A program made the translations under genes and the position numbers. Below, in pieces: positions 9,085 through 18,809 of a stretch of DNA of 64,000 nt (its first letter is position 1; every line of letters begins with the position of its first letter). Under the pieces are notes generated by a model. It made no database searches. It was not told the DNA's origin and saw only the letters and a list, made by a program, of their open reading frames with translations. The DNA is from Azoarcus sp. CIB (GTDB lineage Bacteria > Pseudomonadota > Gammaproteobacteria > Burkholderiales > Rhodocyclaceae), in the NCBI RefSeq assembly GCF_001190925.1, contig NZ_CP011072.1:124001-188000 (forward strand), written 5' to 3'.

Positions 9085-9215
9085 TTCAGCGGGGCGCGCC
9101 CGCTTCGGGTTGTAAGCGGGCCGATGCACCGGAGGCGATGCGGTAAAATCCGGCCTGGCGCCGCCATCGGGCGGCGCTGTCTTTTCCCGCCGTCGCACCC
9201 TCTGCTGTAACGCCC

Positions 9216-11198
9216 ATGTCCGCTCTCCTGAATGCCCCGCAGCGCGAAGCGATCCGCTACCTCGACGGACCGAGCCTCGTGCTGGCCGGCGCCGGCAGCG
9301 GCAAGACGCGGGTGATCACGCACAAGATCGCGCATCTGATCAACGAGTGCGGCCTGAACCCTTCGAACATCGCGGCGATCACCTTCACCAACAAGGCGGC
9401 GAAGGAGATGCAGGAGCGCGTCGCGGGTCTGATGGGCGGGCGGGTACCGGGCGGGCTGACGGTGTGCACCTTCCACGCGCTGGGGGTGCGGATGATTCGC
9501 CAGGAGGCGCTGCACTGCGGGCTGAAGCCGCAATTCTCGATCCTCGACGCGTCCGACACGGTGCAGATCGTCGCCGACATCTCGCGCGACTCGGACAAGG
9601 CACGCTCGAAGGCGATGCAGTGGCAGATCTCGGGCTGGAAGAACGCGATGATCACGCCGGCCGAGGCCGCGCAGCTGGCCGACGACGAGATTTCGTCGGC
9701 CGCGGCGATGCTGTACGCGGAGTACGAGCGCACGCTGCGCGCCTATCAGGCGGTCGATTTCGACGACCTGATCTCGCTGCCGGTGCGCCTGCTGGAGGAG
9801 AACCCGGACGTGCGCGAGCGCTGGCAGAACAAGCTGCGCTACCTGCTCGTCGACGAGTACCAGGATACGAACAAGGCGCAGTACCGGCTGCTGCGCCAGC
9901 TCTCCGGCGTGCGCGGGGCGTTCACGGCGGTGGGCGATGACGACCAGGCGATCTACGCGTGGCGCGGGGCGGACGTCGAGAACCTGAAGCTGCTGCAGCA
10001 GGACTATCCGAAGCTCAAGGTCATCAAGCTGGAGCAGAACTACCGCTCGTCGCGGCGCATCCTGACCGCGGCGAACACGGTGATCTCGAACAACGAGAAA
10101 CTGTTCGAGAAGCGCCTGTGGTCCGAGCACGGCGACGGCGAGCAGATCGCGGTGACGGCGTGCCGCGACGCGGACCACGAGGCGGAGTGGATCGCGTCGA
10201 AGATCAGCGCGCACAAGTTCGAGCACCGCACGAAGTTCTCGGACTACGCGATCCTGTACCGCGGCAACCATCAGGCGCGGCTGATCGAGCAGCAGCTGCG
10301 CAACCAGAAGATCCCCTACGTGATGTCGGGCGGGCAGTCCTTCTTCGACAAGGCGGAGATCCGCGACCTGATGTCGTGGCTGCGCCTGCTGATGAACGAG
10401 GACGACGACCTGGCCTTCATCCGCGCGATCACGACGCCGCGGCGCGGGGTCGGTGCGGCGACGATCGAGGCGATCGGCAACTATGCGGGGCGTCGCCACG
10501 TGAGCCTGTTCGCGGCGGTGTTCGAGGAAGGCGCGGCCCATGCGCTGAACGCGCGCCAGCTCGAGCAGCTGCAGGAGTTCGGCAACTTCATCAACCGCAT
10601 GCAGTACCGCGCCCACCGCGAGCCCGCGGCGCGCGTACTGGAAGACCTGCTGGCGGCGATCCGCTATGAGGCGTGGCTGTTCGAGCACCTCGACACGCGC
10701 GAGGCGGAGTCGAAGTGGAGCAACGTGCGCGACTTCGTCGGTTGGCTGGGCCGCAAGGGCGAGGCGGACGGCAAGAACCTGATCGAGCTCACCCAGACGA
10801 TCGCGCTGATCTCGATGCTGGACAAGGACGACGCCGAGTTCGACGGCGTGCAGCTGGCGACTCTGCACGCGTCGAAGGGACTGGAGTTCAAGCACGTGTT
10901 CCTGGTCGGCGTCGAGGAAGGTCTGTTGCCGCACCAGTCTTCGATCGACGAGGACAAGGTGGATGAGGAGCGCCGCCTGATGTACGTGGGCATCACGCGC
11001 GCGCAGCGCTCGCTGAACATCACGTGGTGCGAGCGGCGCAAGGCCGGCAAGGAGACGCGCACCTGCGAGCCGTCGCGCTTCATCGCCGAGATGGGCGGCG
11101 ACATCAAGATGAGCGACCGCAAGACGAATGCGCCAGTGTCGAAGGAAGAGGGGCGGGCGCGCGTCGCGAACCTGATGGCGATGCTGGAGGGGCGCTGA
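9216..11198 (+). CDS. rep: Rep-type ATP-dependent 3'-5' DNA helicase (UvrD/Rep superfamily 1)
   Basis: The 660-residue length is typical of Rep, a helicase that clears proteins ahead of replication forks. Superfamily 1 motifs occur in order: Walker A AGAGSGKT (24-31), motif Ia ITFTNKAAKEM, motif II LLVDEYQDTN, motif III VGDDDQAIYAWRGA, motif IV QNYRSS, motif V TLHASKGLEFKHVFLVG and motif VI RRLMYVGITRAQ. Rep is favoured over UvrD by length and overall pattern, though the two are close relatives. The gene is monocistronic and preceded by repeat DNA. Confidence 0.92.
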   Translation: MSALLNAPQREAIRYLDGPSLVLAGAGSGKTRVITHKIAHLINECGLNPSNIAAITFTNKAAKEMQERVAGLMGGRVPGGLTVCTFHALGVRMIRQEALHCGLKPQFSILDASDTVQIVADISRDSDKARSKAMQWQISGWKNAMITPAEAAQLADDEISSAAAMLYAEYERTLRAYQAVDFDDLISLPVRLLEENPDVRERWQNKLRYLLVDEYQDTNKAQYRLLRQLSGVRGAFTAVGDDDQAIYAWRGADVENLKLLQQDYPKLKVIKLEQNYRSSRRILTAANTVISNNEKLFEKRLWSEHGDGEQIAVTACRDADHEAEWIASKISAHKFEHRTKFSDYAILYRGNHQARLIEQQLRNQKIPYVMSGGQSFFDKAEIRDLMSWLRLLMNEDDDLAFIRAITTPRRGVGAATIEAIGNYAGRRHVSLFAAVFEEGAAHALNARQLEQLQEFGNFINRMQYRAHREPAARVLEDLLAAIRYEAWLFEHLDTREAESKWSNVRDFVGWLGRKGEADGKNLIELTQTIALISMLDKDDAEFDGVQLATLHASKGLEFKHVFLVGVEEGLLPHQSSIDEDKVDEERRLMYVGITRAQRSLNITWCERRKAGKETRTCEPSRFIAEMGGDIKMSDRKTNAPVSKEEGRARVANLMAMLEGR

Positions 11199-11380
11199 GG
11201 GGCACTGGCGGGGTGGCGACACGCTCGGCCGCGACGCGGTTCCGCTGCGGGTCAAGTGCTGGGGAATTTGCCCCGCGGCAATAGGGAAAAGCGTCTAGCG
11301 CGGTTCTTCATCCCTCCAATTTCGGCCGTTTCCCCGCGGGCCTAGAGTGGCAGCGACTTCCAACCCCTTGGAGCGTTGTC

Positions 11381-12121
11381 ATGAAAGACCAAGATCCGCG
11401 TGAGGTGTCGGCCTCCCGCCGCGCCTTCCTGCGCGGCATGCCGGTGCTCACCGCCGCTGCGGCCGCCCTGCCGGCCCCGGTGCTGGCGGCGCACGGCCGG
11501 CACCACTGGGCGATGCTCGTCGATGTGCGCAAGTGCATCGGCTGCCAGGCCTGCACCGTCGCGTGCATCCAGGAAAACGCGGTGCCGGAGGGGAGCTTCC
11601 GCACCGTCGTGTCGACCTACAGCGTGAAGCTTGCCGACGCAGAGCAGCCGGCCGGTACCTACATGCTGCCGCGCCTGTGCAACCACTGCGAGGAGCCGCC
11701 GTGCATCCCGGTGTGCCCGGTCGGCGCGACCTTCAAGCGCGAGGACGGCATCGTCGCGGTCGACGGCGAACGCTGCGTCGGCTGCGCGTACTGCGTGCAG
11801 GCCTGCCCCTACGACGCGCGCTTCATCAATCACGCGAGCAACAAGGCGGACAAATGCACCTTCTGCGCGCATCGCGTGGATGCGGGGCTGCTGCCGGCCT
11901 GCGTCGAGACCTGCGTCGGCGGCGCGCGCATCTTCGGCGACCTGAACGACCCGCAGGGCGAGCTGCGTCGCCGCCTCGATGCGGCGAAGGCCGAGGTGAA
12001 GGTGCTGAAGCCCGAACAGGGCACCGAGCCGCGCGTGTTCTATATCGGCCTCGACGAGCGCTTCCAGGGCAAGGTCGAAGGCCAGGGCACGCTGTGGCAG
12101 CCGCGCAAGGCGCATGCGTGA
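11381..12121 (+). CDS. ttrB: Tetrathionate reductase iron-sulfur subunit TtrB
   Basis: The 246-residue electron-transfer subunit carries a twin-arginine signal (SRRAFLRGM followed by an Ala-rich hydrophobic stretch), so it would be exported folded through Tat. Cysteine clusters for four [4Fe-4S] centres follow: CIGCQACTVAC, CNHCEEPPCIPVCP, CVGCAYCVQACP and CTFC...PACVETC. This DmsB/NrfC-type ferredoxin passes electrons from the membrane subunit to the molybdenum subunit. GGAG lies a few bases before the ATG. The TtrB name comes from the whole locus (NrfD protein, very large Mo subunit, TtrS/TtrR pair). The subunit alone would be generic. Confidence 0.88.
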   Translation: MKDQDPREVSASRRAFLRGMPVLTAAAAALPAPVLAAHGRHHWAMLVDVRKCIGCQACTVACIQENAVPEGSFRTVVSTYSVKLADAEQPAGTYMLPRLCNHCEEPPCIPVCPVGATFKREDGIVAVDGERCVGCAYCVQACPYDARFINHASNKADKCTFCAHRVDAGLLPACVETCVGGARIFGDLNDPQGELRRRLDAAKAEVKVLKPEQGTEPRVFYIGLDERFQGKVEGQGTLWQPRKAHA

Positions 12122-12140
12122 CGCGAACAGGAGAGCGATC

Positions 12141-13238
12141 ATGACCCCGGATATCATTGAAACCGTCAATGTCGCGCGCGAAGTCGCGTGGTTGCCGTGG
12201 GCGGTGCAGTACTTCTTCCTCATCGGCCTGTCCTACGGCGCCTATCTCGTGTCGCTGCCCGGACTGGTGTTCCGCCGTCGCGGCTGGGAAGGCATCTCGC
12301 GCCTGGCGTTGCTTGCGGCGCTGCTGTGCGGGCTGACCGCGCCGGTCGCGCTGCTTGCCGACCTGCATCAGCCGGGCCGCTTCTGGCACTTCTACGCCTA
12401 CTTCACGCCCAGCTCGTGGATGTCGTGGGGGGCGTTCTTCATTCCGGTGTATCTCACCGGGCTGATCCTGTACGCGTGGCTCGCCTTCCGTCCGACGCTC
12501 GCACGGCATGCGGACGAAGGCGGCAGGCTCGCCGGCCTCGCGCGCCGGCTCGCTTACGGCGGGCACGAGAGCCGCAAGGCGCTGGTCGCGGCGGCGCTGC
12601 TCGCCTTCGTCGGCGCGGCGCTGGTCGCGCTGTACACGGGCGTCGAGGTGATGCTGGTGCGCGCCCGCCCGTTGTGGCACACGCCGCTGCTGCCGGTGCA
12701 GTTCTTCGTCACCGCGGTGGCCGGCGGGGTGGGTCTTGCGCTGGTGTTCAACCGCGCGCTGCCGGGCGGCGGCGATCCGGCGGCGACGCGGCGCATGGCG
12801 GTCGCGCTGGCGCTCACGCAGTGCGCCGCGCTGCTGGTCGGCGCGGTGTGGCTGGTGCTGGGCATGAGCGGGATGTCGCCGGTGCATGCGCAGGCGCTGG
12901 CCGAGGTGGCGCCGTCGGCGAACTGGAAGATCAGCGCGGTGTGGGCGGTCGTCGCGACGGTCGTGACGCTGGCGATCGCGCTGAAGCGGCCGGGCTCGGG
13001 TCTGCTGATCGGGCTGCTCGCGCTGCATTCGGCGTGGATGATGCGCTGGACGATCTTCATCGGCGGGCAGGAGCTCCCCAAGACCGGCGCGGGCTACTAC
13101 AGCTACCAGCTGCCGCTCGGCCCCGAAGGCCTGATGGGCATCGTCGGTACGGCCGGGCTGTGGATCTTCCTCTTCGTCGTGCTGACGACGCTGCTGCCGC
13201 TCGAGCGCATCGGGCGGCCGGACCGTGCCGGCGCGTGA
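12141..13238 (+). CDS. ttrC: Tetrathionate reductase membrane subunit TtrC (NrfD family)
   Basis: The 365-residue polytopic NrfD-like protein would oxidise quinol and hand electrons to TtrB. The start at 12141 follows a strong GGAG site nine bases upstream; the slightly longer in-frame form (12114) overlaps ttrB. About nine hydrophobic segments are visible. The N-terminal WAVQYFFLIGLSYGAYL and the HQPGRFWHFYAYFTP loop are typical of the family. It lies 19 bases after ttrB and 22 bases before ttrA, consistent with one transcript. Confidence 0.88.
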   Translation: MTPDIIETVNVAREVAWLPWAVQYFFLIGLSYGAYLVSLPGLVFRRRGWEGISRLALLAALLCGLTAPVALLADLHQPGRFWHFYAYFTPSSWMSWGAFFIPVYLTGLILYAWLAFRPTLARHADEGGRLAGLARRLAYGGHESRKALVAAALLAFVGAALVALYTGVEVMLVRARPLWHTPLLPVQFFVTAVAGGVGLALVFNRALPGGGDPAATRRMAVALALTQCAALLVGAVWLVLGMSGMSPVHAQALAEVAPSANWKISAVWAVVATVVTLAIALKRPGSGLLIGLLALHSAWMMRWTIFIGGQELPKTGAGYYSYQLPLGPEGLMGIVGTAGLWIFLFVVLTTLLPLERIGRPDRAGA

Positions 13239-13260
13239 ATCGGATCAAGGAAACCAGATC

Positions 13261-16200
13261 ATGAAAATCCAACGTCGCGAACTGATTGCGGCCGGGGGCC
13301 TCGCTGCCTTTGCCGCGGGCTTCTCCCAGACCTTCGGCCGCATGGTGTCCGGCCTCGTCGGGGAGGAACCGAAGGCGCACAGCATCCACGGCCGCTCCGC
13401 CGAGCCGGAGTTTTCTGTCGACCATACGACCGGCGAGCTGCGCGTGAATTCGAACCGGCAGGTGAGCTACACCGCCTGCCTCGGCTGCACGACGCAGTGC
13501 GGCGTGCGCGTGCGCGTCGACAAGGCGAGCGGCAAGGTGATCCGCGTCGCGGGCAACCCCTACAGCCCGTTGTCGACCGAACCGCATCTGCCGATGAAGG
13601 CCTCGGTGAAGGAGAGCTTCGTCGCGCTGTCACGCTTCCAGGACAAGGGGTTGGCGGGGCGCTCGACCGCCTGCGGGCGCGGCAACGCGGCGATGGACCA
13701 GATCGACTCGCCCTTCCGTGTGTTGACCCCCTTGAAGCGCATCGGTCCGCGCAACGGCGGCAAGTGGCAGCCGATCTCCTTCGAGCAGCTCGTGCGCGAG
13801 CTCGTCGAGGGCGGCGACCTGTTCGGCGAGGGCCACGTCGACGGCTTCAGGGCGCTACGCGACCTCGCGACGCCGATCGATCCGGCCGCACCCGAGCTGG
13901 GGCCGAAGGTGAACCAGGTCGCGCTGATCTCCAGCGTCAATGATGGCCGCGAGGCCTTCGCGCGCCGCTTCTGGAACCAGGCCTACGGCACGCTGAACTT
14001 CGTCGGCCACGGCTCGTACTGCGGCGGGGCATACCGCTCCGGCTCCGGCGCGCTGTTCGGCGACATGAAGAAGATGCCGCACGCGAAGCCGGATCTGGCG
14101 CACGCCAAGTTCGTGATCTTCATCGGTACCGCGCCGGGCAACGCCGGCAACCCCTTCAAGCGCACCGGCACGCTGCTCGCACAGGGGCGCAGCGAAGGGC
14201 GGCTGGAGTACGTGGTCGTCGATCCGGTGCTGACCAACGCCGACAATCGCGCGGCGGGCGAGCGCGGGCGCTGGGTGCCGATCCGCCCCGGTACCGACGG
14301 CGCGCTGGTGATGGGCATGATGCGCTGGATGTTCGACAACGGCCGCGTGAACACCGCCTATCTGGCGTACCCGAACCTGCGGGCGGCGGAAGCCGCGGGC
14401 GAGCCGTCCTTCACCAACGCGAGCTGGCTGGTGGTTGCCGAGAAGGGGCATCCGCGCGAAGGGCGCTTCCTGCGCGGCTCGGACATCGGCATGACGGTGG
14501 CGGACGAAGAGAAGTACAAGGAGGCGGACCCCTACCTCGTGCTGGGGCCGGACGGCAGGCCGATGCCGGCCGAGACGGCGACCGGTGCCGCGCCGCTCGA
14601 AGCGGGCGGGTCGGTGATGGTCGGCGACGAGGCGCTCGCGGTGAAGACCTCGTACGAACTGCTGCGCGAATCGGCGCTGCAGCAGGGCATCGCCGAATAC
14701 TCGGCGATCTGCGGCGTGCCCGAGGCGGTCGTCACCGGCCTCGCCGACGAATTCAGCCGCCACGGCCGCAAGGCCTGCGCGATCGCGCACGGCGGCATGA
14801 TGGCGGGCAACGGCTTCTACAACGCCTACGCGGTCGTCACGCTCAACGCGCTCGTCGGCAACCTGAACTGGAAGGGCGGTTTCGTCATCAATGGCGGCGG
14901 CTTCAAGGACGCCGGCGCGGGCCCGCGTTACGACCTCGAGACCTTCCCCGGGATGGTGAAGCCGAAGGGCACACCGCTCGGGCGCAACGTGCCGTACGAG
15001 AAGTCCGCCGAGTTTGCGCGCCGCAAGGCCGAAGGCAAGCCTTACCCGGCGCGCGACGCGTGGTTCCCGAACGCGCCGGGGCTGGTCACCGAGTGGTTCC
15101 CGGCGATGCTGCGCGGCTACCCTTACGGGCTCAAGGCGCTGGTGCTGTGGAGTTCGAACCCGGTGTACGGCCTGCCCGGCGTACGCCCGCTGATCGAGAA
15201 GGATCTCGCCGATCCGAAGAAGATTCCGCTGATCGTGTCGGTCGACCCGCTGATCAACGAGAGCAACGCCTTCGCCGACTACATCGTGCCGGATTCGCTG
15301 ATGTACGAGAGCTGGGGCTGGAGTGCGCCGTGGAACGGCGTGCCGACGAAGGCGACGACCGCGCGCTGGCCGGTGGTCGAGCCGAAGGCGGCCCATACGC
15401 CCGAGGGCGACGCGATCGGCATGGAGACCTTCTTCATCGCGCTGGCGAAGGCGATGGCGCTGCCGGGCTTCGGGCCGGAGGGGCTCGCGGACATGGACGG
15501 CAAGCGCCTGCCGCTGGAGCGCCCCGAGCACTGGTACCTGCGCGGCGGCGCGAACATCGCCTTCCTCGGCAAGGCGCCGGTCGGGGATGCGAGCGACGAG
15601 GACCTCGCGCTGTCGGGCGTCGAACGCCTGCGCCCGCTGCTGGAGGCGACGCTGAAGGAGGACGAATGGCGCAAGGTCGCCTTCCTGTACACGCGCGGCG
15701 GCCGCTACCAGCCGGCCGGCGAGGCGCAGGATGAGGCGAATCCCGAGTGGCAGAGCAACCGCTTCCGGAATGCGCTGTGGCTGTGGAACGACAACGTCGG
15801 CGGGGCGAGGAACAGCCTTACCGGCAGGCGCTTTGCGGGTTGCGCGAGCTGGCAGGTGCCGGCCTTCGCCGACGGCACGCCGATGCGCACACTGCACAGC
15901 GAGGCCGACTGGCCGCTGCTTGCGGTGAGCTACAAGTCGGCGCTGCAGAACTCGTACAGCATCGCGACGCGCATCACGTCACTGCATCCGGACAACCCGG
16001 TGATCGTGCATCCCGAGGACGCCGCGCGCCTGGGGCTCGCGACCGGGGACCTCGCGCGCATGCAGACGCCCGGCGGCGAGGCGACCTGCCGCGTGATCGT
16101 GCATGCGGGGGTGATGCGCGGCGTGCTGGCGGTCGAGCACGGCTACGGCCACCGCGAGCTGGGTGCGCGGGCGCACCGGCTCGGCGAGGCGCGTCAGCCG

Positions 16201-16344
16201 GAGCGGCCGGACCTGCGCGCGGGCATCAACCTCAACGATCTGGGCCTGGTCGATCCGACCCGCGGCGGCGAGGCGCTCTGGGTCGATGCGGTGTCCGGAA
16301 CCTCGGTACGCAACGGCCTGCCGGCGAGATTGCAGAAGATCTGA
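13261..16344 (+). CDS. ttrA: Tetrathionate reductase molybdopterin subunit TtrA
   Basis: The 1027-residue catalytic subunit belongs to the DMSO-reductase family of molybdenum enzymes. An N-terminal twin-arginine stretch (QRRELIAAGGLAAFAAGF) suggests Tat export. A [4Fe-4S] motif C-x2-C-x3-C (ACLGCTTQCG) is completed by CGRGN downstream. The GHGSYCGGAYRSGSG segment is where the Mo-ligating residue usually lies, here probably Cys. The length, about 200 residues longer than DmsA-type enzymes, fits TtrA. The start at 13261 follows an AAGGAAA stretch. Related sulfur-oxyanion or selenate reductases cannot be excluded, but the adjacent TtrSR pair favours tetrathionate. Its stop is four bases from the convergent ttrR stop. 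Confidence 0.87.
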   Translation: MKIQRRELIAAGGLAAFAAGFSQTFGRMVSGLVGEEPKAHSIHGRSAEPEFSVDHTTGELRVNSNRQVSYTACLGCTTQCGVRVRVDKASGKVIRVAGNPYSPLSTEPHLPMKASVKESFVALSRFQDKGLAGRSTACGRGNAAMDQIDSPFRVLTPLKRIGPRNGGKWQPISFEQLVRELVEGGDLFGEGHVDGFRALRDLATPIDPAAPELGPKVNQVALISSVNDGREAFARRFWNQAYGTLNFVGHGSYCGGAYRSGSGALFGDMKKMPHAKPDLAHAKFVIFIGTAPGNAGNPFKRTGTLLAQGRSEGRLEYVVVDPVLTNADNRAAGERGRWVPIRPGTDGALVMGMMRWMFDNGRVNTAYLAYPNLRAAEAAGEPSFTNASWLVVAEKGHPREGRFLRGSDIGMTVADEEKYKEADPYLVLGPDGRPMPAETATGAAPLEAGGSVMVGDEALAVKTSYELLRESALQQGIAEYSAICGVPEAVVTGLADEFSRHGRKACAIAHGGMMAGNGFYNAYAVVTLNALVGNLNWKGGFVINGGGFKDAGAGPRYDLETFPGMVKPKGTPLGRNVPYEKSAEFARRKAEGKPYPARDAWFPNAPGLVTEWFPAMLRGYPYGLKALVLWSSNPVYGLPGVRPLIEKDLADPKKIPLIVSVDPLINESNAFADYIVPDSLMYESWGWSAPWNGVPTKATTARWPVVEPKAAHTPEGDAIGMETFFIALAKAMALPGFGPEGLADMDGKRLPLERPEHWYLRGGANIAFLGKAPVGDASDEDLALSGVERLRPLLEATLKEDEWRKVAFLYTRGGRYQPAGEAQDEANPEWQSNRFRNALWLWNDNVGGARNSLTGRRFAGCASWQVPAFADGTPMRTLHSEADWPLLAVSYKSALQNSYSIATRITSLHPDNPVIVHPEDAARLGLATGDLARMQTPGGEATCRVIVHAGVMRGVLAVEHGYGHRELGARAHRLGEARQPERPDLRAGINLNDLGLVDPTRGGEALWVDAVSGTSVRNGLPARLQKI

Positions 16345-16348
16345 GCGG

Positions 16349-16981
16349 TCAGTCGAGCGCCGCGGGGTCGGCGCGCAGCATCAGGCGCGCGAGTTCGGCG
16401 GCGCTGCCGATCTCGGCCTTGTCCATCACGTGCTGGCGGTGCACATGCACCGTCTTTTCGCTGATGTCGAGTTCGCGCGCGACGAGCTTGTTGGGTAGGC
16501 CCTGCGCGACCAGGCGGGCGACTTCCCGCTCGCGCGGCGACAGGCGGGCCAGGCGCGCCTTTGCATCGTCGCGCTGCGCGTCACGTGAGCGGTCCTCGGC
16601 GCCGCGCCGCACGGCCGTGGCGACGGCGTCGAGCAGCGCCTGATCCTTGAACGGCTTCTGCAGGAAGTCGCACGCGCCGTGCTTCATCGCCTGCACCGCG
16701 AGTTCGACGTCGCCGTGGCCGGTGATGAAGACGATGGGCGGCACGGCGCCCGCCGCCCGCAGGCGCTCCTGCAGCTCCAGCCCGCTCATCGTCGGCATGC
16801 GGATGTCGAGCACGAGGCAGCCGGGCGCGTCCGGCGAGCTCGCCTGCGTCGCGAGGAAGTCCTCCGCCGAGGCGTGACTCGCGACGCGCCAGCCGACCGA
16901 TTCGAGCAGGAACACCAGCGAGCGGCGGAAGGGCGCATCGTCATCGACGACATGGATCACGGCTTCATCGGTCGGCAACAT
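16349..16981 (-). CDS. ttrR: Response regulator TtrR (FixJ/NarL class)
   Basis: The 210-residue regulator has an N-terminal receiver domain (acidic pocket VVDDD, phospho-acceptor Asp in VLDIRMPTMSG, conserved Lys in LQKPFK). A C-terminal LuxR-type helix-turn-helix follows (LSPREREVARLVAQGLPNK, then ISEKTVHVHRQHVMDK). Its start lies inside the end of ttrS, overlapping by 17 bases, so the pair is translationally coupled. By analogy with Salmonella TtrRS it would activate ttrBCA when tetrathionate is present. No binding site was identified with confidence before ttrB. Confidence 0.88.
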   Translation of the reverse strand: MLPTDEAVIHVVDDDAPFRRSLVFLLESVGWRVASHASAEDFLATQASSPDAPGCLVLDIRMPTMSGLELQERLRAAGAVPPIVFITGHGDVELAVQAMKHGACDFLQKPFKDQALLDAVATAVRRGAEDRSRDAQRDDAKARLARLSPREREVARLVAQGLPNKLVARELDISEKTVHVHRQHVMDKAEIGSAAELARLMLRADPAALD

Positions 16982-18809
16982 GGTCGGTTCGGCGCTCCGG
17001 TGGTTCGCTGGCGGACGGCCCCAGCGGCAGGCTCAGGATGAATTCGCAGCCCGGCCCGCCGCCGGCGTCGTCGACGGTCAGGCGGCCGCGGTGGGCCTCG
17101 GCGATCGTGCGGCAGATCGACAGGCCCAAGCCGAGGCCGTCCGGCTTGGTCGTGAAGAAGGGCTCGAACAGGCGTTCGCGCGCCGCGGTGTCGAGGCCGC
17201 TGCCGTGGTCGCGCACGGCGATGCGCGCGTGGCCGGCGCTCTCGCCCTTGCCTTCGTCGATGCGTACCACCAGGCGCTGGCGCGCGGGCGGTTGGCCGCG
17301 CGCCGCATCGTACCCGTTCTTGAGCAGGTTCAGCAGCACCTGCTGGATCTGCAGCGGATCGACCTCGACGATCGCATCGGCGGGCAGCGAGTCGTCCACG
17401 GACACTTCCGGCGCGTTCGCGAGCATGCCGCGGAACAACGCGACCGCTTCGACGACGAGTGCTCCGGGGGCGACGCGCTCGCGCACCGCCGCGCGTTTCT
17501 TGGCGAAGCCGCGGATGCGGCCGAGGATGCCGGCGGCGCGTTCGGCCTGGCCGGCGATCTCGCCGGAGGCCTCGCGCACCGCGTCGTCGGTGAGGCGGCC
17601 GTTGTCGATGCGACGGATGAGGCTGTGCGCGTAGTTGGCGATCGTCGCGAGCGGTTGGTTGAGCTCGTGCGCGAGCGTGCCGGAAAGCTCCCCCAGCACC
17701 GACAGGCGCGCGAGGTGGTCGGCCTGCTCCTGGTTGGCACGGATGCGCACCTCGAGCGCCTCGCGCGCCGCGAGTGCCGCGCGCAGCTCGGCGGTGCGCG
17801 CGTGCACGAGGTGCTCGACGCGCACCGTGTACAGGATCCAGGCGGCCAGCAGCACCGCGAGCGCGGCGATCCAGCGCCAGTAGCGCTCGGCCAGCACCAT
17901 CAGCGTCGGCTCGCGCAGGTAGGCGTAGGGGCCGATCTGCAGCTCGCGGAACATCTCGTGCACGGCCTGGTAGTCCGCGGGGACGGCCCATTCCATGCCG
18001 TCGCGCGCGGCGGACATCGCCAGCAGTGCGAGCGTGACTTCCTTGGCGAGTGCCGGCGGGGTGTGGCGCAAGGCCGCGAGCGGCCAGTCGGGGTAGAGCC
18101 GCGTCGAGGTCGCGCAGGGGAAATCTGGCTCGCTGCGCGCACCCAGCACCGTGAAGGCGGAGCGCCATTCGGCGCGGCTTTCGAGCAGGCAGCTGCGCAC
18201 GATCCCGGCATCCGCCTCGCCGCGCGCGACGGCCTCGAACACGCCCGTCATCGGCAGACCGACGACCTTCAGTTCGGCGAAGTCGCGCTGCGGGTCGATG
18301 CCCTGCGCGGCGAGTTCGCGCCAGATCGTCTGGAAGCCGCCGAATCCCTCGGTCGACACGACCGCGACGCGCCGCCCGCGCAGGTCCGCGAGCGTGCGCA
18401 GCGCGCCGTTGCCGGCCTTGACGATCACCGCCGAGCCGATCGAGCGTTCGGGCGCACGCGGCGGGCCGGGATCCAGCGTCAGAATGCGGCTCGCGCCGAG
18501 TTCGGCTTCGAGCTCGACGTAGTGGCCGGGGTTGGTGATGAGGAAGTCGATCTCGCCCGCGGCGGCGGCGTCGCGCAGGCCGCGGTGGTCGAGCTGCACG
18601 AGGCTGACCGTGCGCCCGGGTAGCGCGGCCTGCAGCCGGCGCAGCACCGGCGACCATTCCCCGATGGCGGCTTCCGCGCCGAGGAAGGCGAGCACGCCGA
18701 TGCGCACCGCTGCGGCATTGTCGGCCGGGGTCGCGCGGGCCGGTGCGAGGGCGGCGAGGAGGAACAGCACGGCGCCGAGCAGGCGCCGCACGCCGGGGTA
18801 GGCAGGCAT
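16965..18809 (-). CDS. ttrS: Sensor histidine kinase TtrS with PhnD-like periplasmic sensor
   Basis: The 614-residue product has a signal peptide and then a periplasmic domain resembling phosphonate-binding PhnD proteins (about 35-300: VRIGVLAF, DFLITNPGHYVELE, LRGRRVAVVSTEGFGG). A membrane segment follows (RYWRWIAALAVLLAAWILYT), then a coiled region, the phospho-acceptor box GTLAHELNQPLATI and an HATPase domain with N and G boxes (LLNLLKNGYDAA, RDHGSGLD, GLGLGLSICRTI). PhnD-like sensor plus kinase is the defining architecture of TtrS. Cysteines sit at RSCLLE and FPCATS in the sensor and could matter for sulfur-compound sensing, which is inference. Confidence 0.9.
   Translation of the reverse strand: MPAYPGVRRLLGAVLFLLAALAPARATPADNAAAVRIGVLAFLGAEAAIGEWSPVLRRLQAALPGRTVSLVQLDHRGLRDAAAAGEIDFLITNPGHYVELEAELGASRILTLDPGPPRAPERSIGSAVIVKAGNGALRTLADLRGRRVAVVSTEGFGGFQTIWRELAAQGIDPQRDFAELKVVGLPMTGVFEAVARGEADAGIVRSCLLESRAEWRSAFTVLGARSEPDFPCATSTRLYPDWPLAALRHTPPALAKEVTLALLAMSAARDGMEWAVPADYQAVHEMFRELQIGPYAYLREPTLMVLAERYWRWIAALAVLLAAWILYTVRVEHLVHARTAELRAALAAREALEVRIRANQEQADHLARLSVLGELSGTLAHELNQPLATIANYAHSLIRRIDNGRLTDDAVREASGEIAGQAERAAGILGRIRGFAKKRAAVRERVAPGALVVEAVALFRGMLANAPEVSVDDSLPADAIVEVDPLQIQQVLLNLLKNGYDAARGQPPARQRLVVRIDEGKGESAGHARIAVRDHGSGLDTAARERLFEPFFTTKPDGLGLGLSICRTIAEAHRGRLTVDDAGGGPGCEFILSLPLGPSASEPPERRTDHVADR

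Noticed and set aside
9144-9149. TAAAAT as a promoter -10 box for rep
   Set aside because: No acceptable -35 box at 16-18 bases; single hexamer matches are expected by chance.
8856-11255. Very long open frame (799 codons) on the minus strand across rep
   Set aside because: It is antisense to a complete Rep helicase, is rich in Arg/His/Leu low-complexity sequence typical of high-GC shadow frames, and shows no domain.
11199-11380. Operator for TtrR or FNR upstream of ttrB
   Set aside because: Several GC-rich near-palindromes are present, but none matches a consensus I can defend.
13855-15897. 680-codon minus-strand frame inside ttrA
   Set aside because: Shadow of the molybdopterin subunit gene; no recognisable motif and highly Arg-rich composition.
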